64,000 nucleotides of DNA from Pocillopora verrucosa. Taxonomy: Eukaryota > Cnidaria > Anthozoa > Scleractinia > Pocilloporidae. Every line of letters begins with the position of its first letter. The stretch's first letter is position 1. The stretch covers positions 25,693,720 to 25,757,719 of the forward strand of contig NC_089314.1 in the NCBI RefSeq assembly GCF_036669915.1, written 5' to 3'. Both the position numbers and the translations under genes were made by a program. The notes beneath the pieces are model-generated. The model was not told the origin of the DNA, searched no databases, and saw only the letters and a program-made list of their open reading frames with translations. Positions 7,820-19,040 of the stretch are shown here, piece by piece.

Positions 7820-10287
7820 ATATGAATTCTCGGAAAAAACATTGCATTTTAAGACTAGTGGGGGGGGGACGGGGGGGGGGGTTGTTTTGTTTACAAAGGC
7901 TGATCCCTAATTAATCCCTACCAAGGCAACTAAAACATGATCAAGCTTTGAATAACGATACTGTAAGACTTCCTCTCTTGGATATACAACAGTTAAACTC
8001 GTGCACAATCAAAATATCGTCTTCATACCGAGTACCACTGAAATAACACCACCCCTGTACGTTCCCATAAGTCAAATCAATTGCCAAGTTCGTTTTTCCG
8101 AGAAATCAGACCCAAGTATTTCGCAGCGGCTAAACTGGTTGTTTACATCAAATTGACTTTTAGATAAAGAGAACAGTTGTGGCCTGGAAAACACGAAATG
8201 CAACAAGCCTGGATTGTTCTTCCCCCAAGACTGCATGAAGGCGACGAAACAGTGAAAGTCGAACAGCACCTTGGTAGTGGTGCATTTGGAATGTCTACAA
8301 AGTGAAAGACGAAGCAGGCTCTGAACTCTATGCCTTAAAAGACGTCCTTTGCTTAAACGTTTCACAACGTCTTGATGCAATCCGTGAGGCAGAGACACTG
8401 CACAAAATCTCTCACGAAAACATCATCGCCATAAAGGGAGCAGGTCGGTTCGTCGACAATCAACACAACTTGCACATGTTGATTTTGAATGAGTATTGCG
8501 CGGGTGGAAACTTGAACGAACGACTTGCTCGACCAAGCTCTGAACGAATCAACTGGAAGTGGATGAGTCAAGCTGCTGATGCTGTAGCCTACCTTCACTT
8601 AAACGGCGTGATTCACCGCGACCTAAAACCGGAAAACGTACTTTTGAACAGACGTGGAAATGTTAAACTAGCCGACTTTGGCCTGGCTCGCGAGTATATC
8701 GCACCAAGACGAGTTGACGCGCGAAGAAACGATGGCTCGTGGATGTAAATGTTCGTATAATACTACATGGACTCCGAAGTTGGCACGCTGCACTAGTTAG
8801 CTCCTGAATGTTTCACGGGTCATTACACAGATGAAGCCGATGTCTTTTCCCTTGGCGTGCTGTTTTTTGTCATCTTGGAACGGGATTACGAAGGAAGCAA
8901 CGGAAAAGTGTATTATGATTTATTCAAAAGTATTGGAAAAGTTTGCCTCGGGTTTGCAATGGCAAGGTACAATCCAGAAACTGACGTAGCATTTTCCAGA
9001 CGCGCACAGGGCTCCAGGGATGTGCAGAGGTTAGTCATTGAGGCTTTACAGTACGATCCTGATGATCGAGCGAGCTAAAGACTTAGATCTGGAATGGCTC
9101 TTTAGTCTCTTTAGTGAAGATTCCATTCCAGAATTACCTTGACCTTATCATTAGACAGTCAGCAAACAACACTTTAGTTTCCTAAAACGGTAACCGTGCT
9201 CAATTTATTTTCTGTTCAGACCCTTGTGGTCACAATTTTTTCTACTTCCTAGGTCCAAGAGGTTGCATGTTGTTACTTGGAGCTTGGGCAGCACACATTC
9301 CGTAGGGGCTACATGTCAAAAAAAAAAACCTTGGTGAACAAAACCCACTAAATAACTGAAAAAAATTAATCCTCGTAGATCACAAAAGTCGTCGATGAAA
9401 ACTTACGAAACAATATGTATAAACAAAATTCCAGCATTGTGCAAAAAGTAATGTACACCAAGACTGAATTAGAGGGAGGGAAGTTTAAACGAGTCTTTCT
9501 TTTGTGCAATTACCGTTTTCAAGCAGAGTGAAGTAATCAATAGGTAACCAGGTGATAAGATCTTGTAGGGGAGCAATCGTCGTTTTAAACGAAAGCGTGT
9601 GGATTGCTCAAGGAACATTTTTTCCAGTGAAATTCGTGCAGGAATTTTTCCCTTAAGAAAAGGGTGAACATGGTTAACAAATGAGCTTTTCCCTCTCGTC
9701 TGCTACCTTTGCATTAACTTTTTTAAAACTATTTTCCATCGCTTAAGTTCAAGTTCTCTGATATTTCCCTTACTACTCCCGAACCTTTTCCACGGTTCAC
9801 CCTAACCTGTTTGCGGTAGATTTTAAAGGAGATGAAGAACGTTCTCATAAATTCACATAATTTGTTACTGTAGAGGTAGCATTACTTTACTGATGTGATA
9901 ACTAAGGCAGCTAAATTTAAGTTAAGGTTACGAAGGTAAACGGAAATGTTCTTTTCAGTCATATGCAGCTTCCATGTATACAAAGTTTGGTAATAAATGG
10001 TCTTCACATTTCGTTTTAGACTATACTGACCTTTTAGATAGAATTATGTTTAGGTGATAATTTTGCTAGTCTTTCCTAGAACTCTTTATGGATTCATTCT
10101 CATAAATGACACAGTCCTTTGTGAGAAACTCGAAAAGGTTTGCAGCACAGACTCAACAATACAAACGTCGACTTCAGTTTTGATAGTAACCTGAATTATT
10201 TTTTAATACAATTTAACAATAGACATCGAGTCGATTGAGTCACGATCTTATGGGAGTTACACCAATACTTTAAACTAATGCATTTGG
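7820..10287. repeat. Duplicated block, copy 2 (pairs with 1794-5150)
   Basis: Same orientation as copy 1. It lacks the 860 bp insertion and carries a mutated kinase copy. Matching landmarks include ATGAATTCTCGG near 7823, a longer G-run at 7861-7880, the kinase, GGTGAACATGG near 9662, and GACATCGAGTCGATTGAG near 10221. Homology ends near 10287, where copy 1 changes into a Penelope fragment. The 3' flank (9127-10287) contains no ORF of note. Confidence 0.85.
8198..9126 (+). pseudogene. Broken PDIK1L/STK35-like kinase copy
   Basis: Tandem paralogue of the kinase at 2157-3131, disabled by several independent lesions. One base is missing in the glycine loop (near 8290, GCATTTGGAATG against GCATTTGGAGATG). 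Stops replace Trp/Gln-type codons at 8746 and about 8758 (in the GSWM-MFV segment), and another stop interrupts the segment before LAPECF (near 8795). There is an in-frame 9 bp loss near 8932 and a loss of about 35 bp near 9073. The catalytic loop HRDLKPEN and DFG codons are still readable in the 8302-8748 segment. The original ATG at 8198 is intact. Expression as a functional kinase is not possible. Confidence 0.9.
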
Positions 10288-11194
10288 ATTCTATCTACTT
10301 GACAATTTTCAGAACTCATCTGGGACCATTCTGAAAAATACATCATAATAACAGGAAAAACAACTCAAAAAACATAACACAGAGAGCCCAAGTATTCCTG
10401 AGGTTTTATCTGCGAAGTACTGGTATCCAGTCCGGCATGCATTGAGTTATTACTTCATACTAATGAAACCAGGAGCCTACCAGGGTAAGTTCCGTATGTA
10501 AAAAATAAATGCTTTTATTTCTAGCACAATAGCTGTACATTCGTATAACAAAATGGCGCTTTTTCCGGAGTGGAAATCAGAAGGGCAATCAGTAAAGTAG
10601 AATTTTTCCTTAAAATAATTATAATTAAAATTTAAGTAATAGCGATAAGAAGTAACCAATAATATATATAAAAAAGTAAGTATAATATATACAAAAAATT
10701 AAAATTAAAAAAAAAGTGATAATGATAAAAATAATTATTTAAATTTAAATGCCGTAAATTCCACTTAAGCATGATCGAATTCGCTTTGCAGGAAAAAAAA
10801 TCTGATGTTGCTCATTAGGACTGTTGAAAGTATTTCCATGATTTCTTCTGTTATTTATGCATTCCAATATCTTATATTTACTTCTTTATCCTCCAAAGGA
10901 GAGAGCAAGTCTTTATCTACATCCTTTACGGTGTTAATGGTCAAGTGTAGAATCCTTAAACCTCGTAAGTTCCTCTCAGTCTTCTGATATTACACCAATA
11001 CTGTAGTCTTCTTCTTAGATAAAATTTAAAACCAGTGTTCATATCCAATCAATGTACCAACGCACAGTTTTGTACCACATGTCTATACTGAATCATTGAA
11101 GAAATTATAAGCTTTCAGTTTATTCGATAAATTGTCTATCCAATCATACCCACACAGCAATTTCAGCCTCTTTGATCAAATTAATTAAACAGTC
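10288..11194. other. Intergenic, AT-rich, no gene seen
   Basis: Low-complexity A/T stretches around 10610-10760 (mixtures of AAAATTA and TATATA). The open frames here have no recognisable domain, and I see no conserved repeat. Confidence 0.5.
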
Positions 11195-12247
11195 CTAACT
11201 AATCAAGCACTTGTTCCTCATTCTCGGCCTACGCACTTTCCTTCCTTTTGAACGCTTGTCGTGGATATGCTCCTCATCAGACCATTGCAGACGGATATTT
11301 GTGGCGATTTCCTCAATTCTGTAGTAAATTTCTTCGGCTCTGGGTCTTTCCTGCGGGACATAATTCAGAGTATCTATTATCAAACCTCGGAATCCATTCT
11401 CCTCGCTCAGCTTGTGATCATGAACGAACTCAGTCATGGCCGCTGGGCCGAGTATTGCCATCGCATACCCGAGGCCAAGTTTTACTCCACCAGAAACCTT
11501 CACGAATGCGCCGTACCATCGCCTCTCGTTAGCCGAGTAAGCGAAGTCTCGCACAAGGATCGCGTTGAATAGAACACCGAGGGAAAAGATGTCTGCTTTC
11601 TCCGTATAGTGACAAGTGAAAACCTCAGGAGCCATCCAATGAGCAGGGCCGGTCCCTGACTGCATGTAATATTGCGCCAACCCACAGTTTGAAGCCGACA
11701 ATGTTTCTACTCTTTTCAACGCAAGAAACTCTCTCGCTAAACCAAAATCACCAAGTTTTAAGTCCTCTCTTGTTGAGTCCGTCAGCATTACGTTGTCTGG
11801 TTTAACATCACGATGAACGATCTGAAGCGAGTGCAAATAGCTCAGCGCACTCGCTATTTGGCTGAGCCATTTGAGAGTTTTCTCCTCGCTGCTTGGCTGC
11901 GACAGCCTGTCGTTTAAATTCCCACCAGAACAGTATTCCGTTAAGATCAGCACGTGAAATCCACCGCGTGAGTCTTCATACTGGTCGGCAGCTATAATTT
12001 TTACAATAAAATCGTGCTTCACACGACGTAGCGTTTCCACTTCGCTGATTGCTTTGCCAATTGAAGCCGAATTCGAACACACTACATCTTTCAATGCATA
12101 AAAGACAGTTTCACTCGCAAGTAAGTCTCTTGCCTTGAAGACCACGCCAAAAGCTCCGCTACCAAGCTTATTTTGTATCTCGAGTTCGATCCCTTCTACG
12201 ACAAGAACCTGACCGACAGGGAACGAGGACACAATGCGAGAAGACAT
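11195..12247 (-). CDS. PDIK1L/STK35-like serine/threonine kinase, divergent paralogue, intronless
   Basis: Kinase of 350 residues in a single exon starting at the ATG at 12247 (MSSRIVSSFP). Visible elements: glycine loop GSGAFGVV (29-36), ATP lysine in FYALKD (K53), a Glu of helix C in SEVETL (69 or 71), catalytic loop HRDVKPDN (145-152), DFG (167-169), APE (206-208) and HYTEKADIFSLG. The YYMQSGTG activation segment and the overall plan match the kinase at 2157-3131, but sequence divergence is far greater, so this duplication is older. The C-terminal tail from about residue 328 is very basic (KRSKGRKVRRPRMRNK) and could act as a nuclear localisation signal. PDIK1L and STK35 are reported nuclear, which fits. 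Transcribed away from maf and toward the duplicated kinase block. Substrate unknown. Confidence 0.92.
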   Translation of the reverse strand: MSSRIVSSFPVGQVLVVEGIELEIQNKLGSGAFGVVFKARDLLASETVFYALKDVVCSNSASIGKAISEVETLRRVKHDFIVKIIAADQYEDSRGGFHVLILTEYCSGGNLNDRLSQPSSEEKTLKWLSQIASALSYLHSLQIVHRDVKPDNVMLTDSTREDLKLGDFGLAREFLALKRVETLSASNCGLAQYYMQSGTGPAHWMAPEVFTCHYTEKADIFSLGVLFNAILVRDFAYSANERRWYGAFVKVSGGVKLGLGYAMAILGPAAMTEFVHDHKLSEENGFRGLIIDTLNYVPQERPRAEEIYYRIEEIATNIRLQWSDEEHIHDKRSKGRKVRRPRMRNKCLIS

Positions 12248-14754
12248 AGTTTTGTTTCAGGCACTTGACTGCGAGCGAAATGTTCTAAAACCATTGAAAA
12301 ATTCAATATCGCTTAAGAAGTTTATTATTAGTTAATCCAATATAACAGGCCTGTTTATTTCGAACACAAAAGAGATATTTAACTTCGCTGTTAAAAAGCA
12401 GAAGTAATATCACCGGTGTTTAAGAAAAATCAAGAAAAAGGTGTTACGAACCACAAACAAAGCACATGGAAAGTTACCTTACCAAAAATACACTCAGGAA
12501 ACTTTCATTCGTTTTCTCAGTAAAACTGAATAAATTTTCACAAAACTTAACTTGCATGTAACACAATTTTTAAAGGTAAATCATCACTACAAAATGATCA
12601 AGAATTTGGCAAATTCGGAAAACAATCCTAAACAAAATTACAATTTCGACCACGTTTTCGATTCTGCCCAATTCAACATCTTTATATGACGCTCTTGAAA
12701 AATCGCTTGAATATATGCAATATTAAGAGTGAAAACCTAAAATAATAAAAGCATAATTTAAATTTTTCTGTCGTCTTTAAAGCTTTAACAAGATAGTGCG
12801 ATTTACTGAAGCTTTTTCTTGTAATTTACATCACAAATAGTCTCCAAACGCTCCTCATTTCCTAACTGGTACCCAAGGCATTAGCGCGCGAATTTCAAGA
12901 AGACTGGTGCTACTCGCGCGGGAATTACAATGTGACGTCACCTTAGAAACAACAGGGCAGATTTGGGCAAGACTGAGCCGGCAAACGCATAAAATGTCTA
13001 CACCACGAGGTAATTTAACGGCCGTTAAAATTACGATCTAAATCTTAATCTTGTTACATTCTTAGGGATTATCTAGGTTCGATTTGTGTCAGATATACTA
13101 AAGTTCTAATTTCTTTACGTCAGGTGGTGAAGTCCGATGTCAAACAACTCACGTGCGATCACAACTGGATCTGTCAACATTGCTATAAATTCAAATAACG
13201 TACACGCGATTTTCATCACTCACGAGATCATGTTTCGCTGGTGACCCAAGCAAACCGATTCCTTCCGTCGAAGTACGTTCAAAACAAAGATCAACCCACG
13301 CAATTTGACAAGCCATGTGCGTTTGCGGGTGTCACATTGAAGGACCATCATTTAAATGCCTCTGATCACTGTCTCGGATTTTCATTCCACTTCTACTTCA
13401 ATATTTATTTCGTGAAATACGGATCACTTCAAGTGATTCCATTCATATGATAACTTTTAGAGACAGCCTATCAAGGAAAAAAAAACCTGCCGAGTTAATC
13501 ATATTCTAAACAGGTTCCATGAACTCTAATTATAGACCTCACACAATCTATAAAGCCTACAAACACGCGTAAGACGATCTTTTATTTAAAAATTTTCTGG
13601 TAATTTTCCCGCCGAATAAAACAGACTAAACCGTGACCTTTTAAGGTAACAACTAAGTTCAAGTTTTTTACATAAATTGTTTACGAACAATCAATTCCTT
13701 TTGGTACCGGAGCGGGTTAAACGCTGACTCACGCTGTTGAAAAATCGCTTAAAATGGCTATAATTAAAAGGAGGGAGACGAATGAATTAATGTTGTTGTC
13801 TACGTTATGTTAGTATTTCCATTTTTTTTATTTATTCTTGGGAAATTGCTCCATTTCGTTTACGGTAATTCAAATTATACAAGGAGTCTCCTAATTCGGG
13901 AAAATGACGAAATTATTGCAACAACATTGTTGCATTAATAACAAACTAGTTTGATTTCTCTTGCACTTGAAACAAATAATTTTCACAGGTTTTCACACAA
14001 AATCCCTCAGACTTTACAAAAATGCCACTCATTGCGGCCAAGAAAACAATTTACGATCTCTTGTCACGATTTAGAGCTAAATTGCTGTTTTGTTTGGGGA
14101 TGACGCGGTGAATTTTGACAACCACAAAGCACTTTAAACATAAATGAAATTCAATTTAACTCAGTGTAACGGATCGAGTTCATTTGAATAATATGATTAT
14201 TGTATCACGGCTATATTTAAAACTGCCGTCCACGAACAGACAATTAGAGGGTACAGTTATGTAGAGGGTATATCCAATCATTGCTATTGACAATTAGTAA
14301 GTTGGAAAGGTAAACGCATTTCATGGTGACGTGTCAGATTTTTACGCTCTATAGATCACAAAGCAAAATCTACGCTTTTGTTTTGATTTTCACCAGATCG
14401 ATCGTGCTAGTCTATGGAAGGTCTAAAAATTACTCCCTTTCATTTACGCTCGTCGTCAAAAACCTTGCAAGTATCTGGTTTTAACCACATAGAAAACAAT
14501 GACCTTGTTTCAGATTAAACACACTTTTTCAGAAGCTTGATTCGACGTAAAATAAATGTTGGATAATACAAATATCGTTATGAGCTACAAACAAAGTTCA
14601 GCTCTTGCTTTGTTTCATTCGATCCGAAATGAAGTCAAAATTTACTAGCCATATTGTTGAATCGCCAGAAATAAAAAAAATTCCGCATAATTTAAGAGTT
14701 TTTCGTGCAATAAACCAAAAGCCTGGTCGACTTGACTTGTCACGATAGCTAGTA
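12248..14754. other. Intergenic between kinase and maf; one promoter-like stretch
   Basis: About 2.5 kb without a supported coding region. The part near 12880-13020 looks promoter-like: GCGCGCGAATTTC, a perfect cAMP-response element, then ATGTCTACACCACGAG followed by GTAATT, which could be a tiny first exon (5 codons) with a weak donor. I could not find a downstream exon to continue it. The 69-codon frame at 13241-13450 has no recognisable domain. Confidence 0.4.
12933..12940. promoter_or_regulatory. Perfect CRE palindrome TGACGTCA
   Basis: TGACGTCA within AATGTGACGTCACC. This is the full CREB/ATF consensus. It lies 690 bp upstream of the minus-strand kinase start and about 60 bp upstream of a possible plus-strand micro-exon. 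An E2F-like GCGCGCGAATTTC lies about 45 bp before it. Function is inferred from the motif only. Confidence 0.45.
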
Positions 14755-14765
14755 GGGGATTCCCC
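14755..14765. promoter_or_regulatory. Palindromic kappaB site GGGGATTCCCC
   Basis: A perfect NF-kappaB/Rel consensus palindrome about 125 bp upstream of the TATA-like box of the maf gene. Rel-family factors occur in cnidarians, so a functional site is plausible. The motif is seen directly; its use is inferred. Confidence 0.5.
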
Positions 14766-14830
14766 GTTCGTCATTGACCCTCAACGTCGTCTTGGCAACC
14801 GCCCGGACATGTCCCCCGTTACGGTCTGTG

Positions 14831-14889
14831 ATTGGTCAGATAACGATCAACTTTTTTTTGGCAACATTACATCATCACATAAATAAAAG
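14831..14889 (+). promoter_or_regulatory. CCAAT and TATA-like boxes of the maf gene
   Basis: An inverted CCAAT box (ATTGG at 14831-14835, in GTGATTGGTCAG) is followed 44 bp later by ATAAATAAAAG at 14879-14889. This gives a conventional core-promoter arrangement and a predicted start near 14910-14920, with about 280 bp of 5' leader before the maf ATG at 15195. Confidence 0.5.
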
Positions 14890-15194
14890 CTACGAGCAAG
14901 CATGGTGCAATCATGAACCCCTCTTACACTGGTTTTAACCGGTCGCTTGGGTGAAAGTACCTCACTTTATCTCCAGCAATCGAAGGGATAGCACGTGTTT
15001 TGATTAAGTCTTCACTTTATACCCGCGAACAAATTTCAGTCCTCCATCTTATCTTCTATTTCGAAGGCTTCGACGCTGATTCAAAGTAAATCAAGCACTG
15101 TCAGTACACAGGTGATCCTGTTGTTTCGTTCTCATCTGATTTGAAAGCCGCTCATCCCACAGAATTTTACACTCCCAATAACAGTCTTACCAAG

Positions 15195-15866
15195 ATGATG
15201 CCTACGAACGACAGCAACGATATCTCAAAGCTGAGTTTCACTGGCGATTCATTGTTGAGCGACCTTGATCTCTCGAATTTAGAGCAGATCCAGCAGTTCT
15301 GGTTTATTCCTGCAGAGGGAAAGGAGGAACCCGCGCAAAGTGTTCCAGACACCACCCTGGACTTAGATGAAATGCCCGCCTGGCTGAGCGAGGCTTATTC
15401 ATCGCGCAATTTTCCAGAGGACGATGTAGCCTCAGAGATATCAAATCCAAGCCCATCTCCATCTGAGTGCAGTTCTACGAGCACAGGATACTTTTTCAGC
15501 ACTGAAATGAGCGCTAAAGAAGCTCTGTTTACAGAGAAAGAGCTACGAGAGCTCTCTGTCAAAGAAATCAACAATCTTTTGAGAAGTAGAGGGCTTTCGA
15601 AGGAAGAAATCGCTCGGGTAAAACAAAGGCGAAGGACATTGAAAAACCGAGGCTATGCCCAGCATTCAAGGATGCGAAGAATCGAGACCAAGAATAACTT
15701 GGAAGTCGAGCGAGACAGTCTTCAAAAAGAGCTAGAAGGCCTAAAACAACAGGTAGCTACAGCTCTCCGCGAGCGAGACTTCTTCAAGAACAAATATGTA
15801 AAGCTCCTGTCACATGTAAATAAGCTGCCAGGAAAGGTACTGAAGATCAATCCATTGGAAAAGTGA
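15195..15866 (+). CDS. Maf-family bZIP transcription factor, intronless
   Basis: Nuclear DNA-binding protein of 223 residues. The first ATG in frame is 15195, with a second ATG immediately after (MMPTNDSND). The N-terminal part (about 1-120) is rich in Asp, Ser and Pro and may activate transcription. The Maf extended homology region begins [15 protein letters not shown] (about 140-154), followed by [20 protein letters not shown] and AQHSRMRR, which is the Maf-type basic region with the diagnostic [12 protein letters not shown] leucine zipper follows ([23 protein letters not shown]). The residue normally Cys in the NRGYAQSCR motif is Ser here, which other bZIPs tolerate. Maf proteins bind MARE elements as homodimers or with CNC or AP-1 partners. 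With about 120 residues before the homology region and no long His/Gly linker, it is intermediate between vertebrate small and large Maf. Confidence 0.9.
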   Translation: MMPTNDSNDISKLSFTGDSLLSDLDLSNLEQIQQFWFIPAEGKEEPAQSVPDTTLDLDEMPAWLSEAYSSRNFPEDDVASEISNPSPSPSECSSTSTGYFFSTEMSAKEALFTEKELRELSVKEINNLLRSRGLSKEEIARVKQRRRTLKNRGYAQHSRMRRIETKNNLEVERDSLQKELEGLKQQVATALRERDFFKNKYVKLLSHVNKLPGKVLKINPLEK

Positions 15867-16684
15867 ACTCAGGGACTTAGGAAAACTTGAATTCAAATAC
15901 TTTGGACACGTACAAGTGCTTGCTCCGAAAGCATTGGGCCATGATCGACAACGAGTTTGACTGTTTTCACCGGACAAATTAAGTTTTCTTAGCAATATCC
16001 TAGCTTTGAACCCGTGAATTTAACATTGATGTTTGCTTGTTGTTATCTTAGAGAGTTTTTTAGCCTTCCTTGGCAATTTAGCTCGATAGTTAATGAGATG
16101 GTTTGAAACTACCAAAACGTCGAAGAACGTTTTCGAATGTTGCGTGACGTAATGAGTTATTTTTATTTATGAAGTAAGCCGCTGACATAGGCCAATCTAA
16201 TGTACGGGCGGCTTGTGTACATAAATGGTTATTCTTTCTAGACCAATACAAAAGAAGGAAGGAAAACAAAATCCCAACAAAACCAAAAATACAGAAATAA
16301 CATTTGAAAAAAATGTTGGAAATGTTATCTAATTAAAAAAAAAAAAAAGATGTAACTAGTTTCATTGTATACCCTCCACAAGTTGATGTGAATTTTTGGC
16401 AATATTAAGGGAAGTATTTTTCCAGTACCTCAGCCAAAGCAACAGTTTTTGTCAAGTAGTGTATAGTGAAAAAAAAGGAAAAACATTTTTTGATATGTTA
16501 TGTAAATACATTAACAAATTGGACAGGCTGCTATGACAGTCAGACTCTAGTTTTTCCATTACCTGGTAGTGAAGAAACATTTTCTAAGATTCTTTGGTGT
16601 TTTGTCTAAAGCTGTGTAACATTTTATGTTGAAATAAAATCCATGTTGTAACTTATCCTTTTGACTTTATGTTATTGTTATAAC
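15867..16684 (+). other. maf 3' UTR with polyadenylation signal
   Basis: A canonical AATAAA lies at 16633-16638, about 770 bp after the maf stop, in an AT-rich stretch without open frames. It is the most likely end of the maf transcript. Confidence 0.5.
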
Positions 16685-16898
16685 TTAACCCTTCACATTC
16701 TAACATCAGAATACATATTCTCCATGCTGTTCTCTGTATATTTTTCCTATGGTGCATGCAAGGAGAAATTATTTAAAAATCAAGAACTTCTTGATTTGGT
16801 GATCAATTTCTGAATTCTCATGACCTTAATGAGAAATTCTGGGGTGATATTGGAAGGAGAAATCAGATGCTAGTCACCCTTAGAGGCTAAAAGATTAA
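16685..16898 (+). mobile_element. MITE family A, copy 1
   Basis: About 214 bp bounded by TTAACCCTT and AGATTAA-type ends. Internal landmarks shared with the other copies: GAATACATATTCTCCATGCTG, AAGGAGAA, CTCATGACCTTAATG, GGTGATATTG, AGATGCTAGTCAC. Related copies lie at 19041-19260 (inverted), 34485-34693 and 47192-47405. Non-coding. The TTAA at each end suggests a TTAA-type target, but this is not proven. Confidence 0.75.
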
Positions 16899-19040
16899 CA
16901 CCTTCAAACCTTCAAAAATCCAAATATAAATTTCCCACACATTTTGCTATTTATTTATTACCAACAATACTTGCTCTAAGAACTTCACTCCATTTCAACA
17001 GCATCCTATTATTGATATTTTTCTATCTCATTATCTTTCTCATTAAAAAAGAGGATTTATGTTGTATGAAAAAAATTCCCTTTTGATCACAACTGGAAGC
17101 AGAAGTCCTAACATTCTGATCTCGGACCCCATTTCCAATAAACTAAAAAGTTATGGAAATCATCAGCTCATTTTTGTGAGTACTGACAACCAAAGATCTC
17201 AAATTCACAGCACTTTACTCTTTACCACATATTTCTTGTGTTAGTGCTGAGAATTTAGTGCTCAATCAAACACCATCTCTGAGAAAAGGATAATTCTCAT
17301 AGTCTCTGGACATCTTCCAGCTGTCTGTGACAATATATTTTAAATGCAAAGAAAATAGCCTATATCGATACTGTTATGAGTAATTGTTTTTGTAAATATA
17401 AGCTTTTGGAAATCCCCAGACTGCTTAGTCATGCTGACATGCATATCATAGAATATTTTACAACATTTCATCAAGTCACGCATATTTTATTATGTAATAC
17501 TACTAAAATATCTCTTTTGTAAGCTTCTCTAAGGTTCCAGAACACTTTGAGAACACACATAAAGACTCACTTATGTGTAGTAGGAGTAGTTGTTGCTGAC
17601 AGGAGCAACAACTGTTTTGAAAGCTATACCAAGAGAGAGTTACTACAGATTAGATTTCTCATTTCAAGGAACTCTGGAGATGGCTGTGAGATTGTGTCAA
17701 TGGTGAGCTAGGATATAGACTGTGTTGGGCTTAATTAAGTTTATCAATGATAAGTATTTTACTGCTTTAAGGAGTTGCTCCTTGTTGAGAACATTACTCA
17801 CTGTTTAATAAAGTAGTTGAGTTTGTGGGGATGTGGTGTTTTTATGTTGGTTAGATTATACCATAAAATTACAATACTTGGATGGTATTTTGGCTACTCC
17901 TAGGAGTTAAAGGATTATTGGTTGCTATGCTTAAAAATCTTGCTTTTACAGATGTTTGACACTTTTTGGATATTTTGATCTTGTAAAAGTTGCCTTTTTC
18001 GCATCAGAATCAAAGTAAACCATATTACATATTATTGAGCTTTAGGCAAATTTGTGTTATTGTAGTCTCTGAATACTCTCTGTACAAGTTCTCTGAGCTT
18101 AAAAAATAAGATTAATTAACAATCAGATTGATAAAGGGTCAAATTAAACCTCATCAGATACTGATTTTGCAATAAATTTATTAAACAGTCATCACAAACT
18201 ACCTGTCCTTCCTTACTTTAATATTCCATCAAATTATTTTCTGTTACCTATAATTTACCACTGACAATTAATGATTGGCAACTCAAGGGAGGGTACTTAT
18301 TCAAAAAAGGGCACTTATCAGGGACAGGGTGCTTACTTTTTTCCAGAAACAGCAGAATGTGCAAAACAAAGCTTTGATGCTTCTTTGAAGAGGATCAAGA
18401 AGACTGGAAAACAGACTTGTTGCCTTCCTCACTAGAACAATCAAATTTTAAGAGGAGATCAATCATTTGAAGGAACTGTGCACTCAAATGGAAATTTTTT
18501 TGGACATAATAGTTGAGAGACTAAGACATGGACCACTGTTTTTATAATCATGAGTCTTAAGTTAAAAATTGAAGAAGATGAACCACAGTTGATCTCAATG
18601 TACATGTCTTGTAGCAGTAATCTACCTCTGGAATATAATAGGGTCACTTATTAGGGGCGCTTAATGGAATGAGAGTGCTTATATAGGTGGGCTAATTAGA
18701 ATGGGGGCAATTATTCACAAAAACCAAATTCAAGAGGGGGAGCTTATCGGAGAGGGGGCTTTTATTAAAAGGAGCAGCGCTAAATTGAATCATTATGGTA
18801 TGTGTGACTGTTCAGTCTGAAAACCAAACAAATTATTTTCTAAATCAAATGAGATCTGGCTTGGAATTTTGTATGATGATTGTACTAGCAAGGATAAATA
18901 CGGCCAAACATGATGACAGCTTAATTGATCTCAGAGGCATTTCATTTCTACTTCAGATCAAATCAAACTTTCTCCTTAACTAACATCTTGATTGTTTACT
19001 GTGGGGGGGCTTTTATAATTACAAGTACACACAATGCCAG
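16899..19040. other. Intergenic, repeat-rich; degenerate GGGCGCTTATT-type tract at 18245-18800
   Basis: No supported gene. Around 18285-18345 and again 18640-18790 the phrase G-rich plus CACTTATT/GCTTATT recurs with spacing of 15-30 bp (GGGTACTTATT, GGGCACTTATC, GGTCACTTATTAGGGGCGCTT, GGGGAGCTTATCGG). The reverse complement of this phrase recurs at 45840-45935. This looks like a degenerate subterminal repeat region of a transposon. A stray end GGAGTTAAAGGATTA at about 17900-17914 resembles the MITE family B terminus. Confidence 0.45.
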
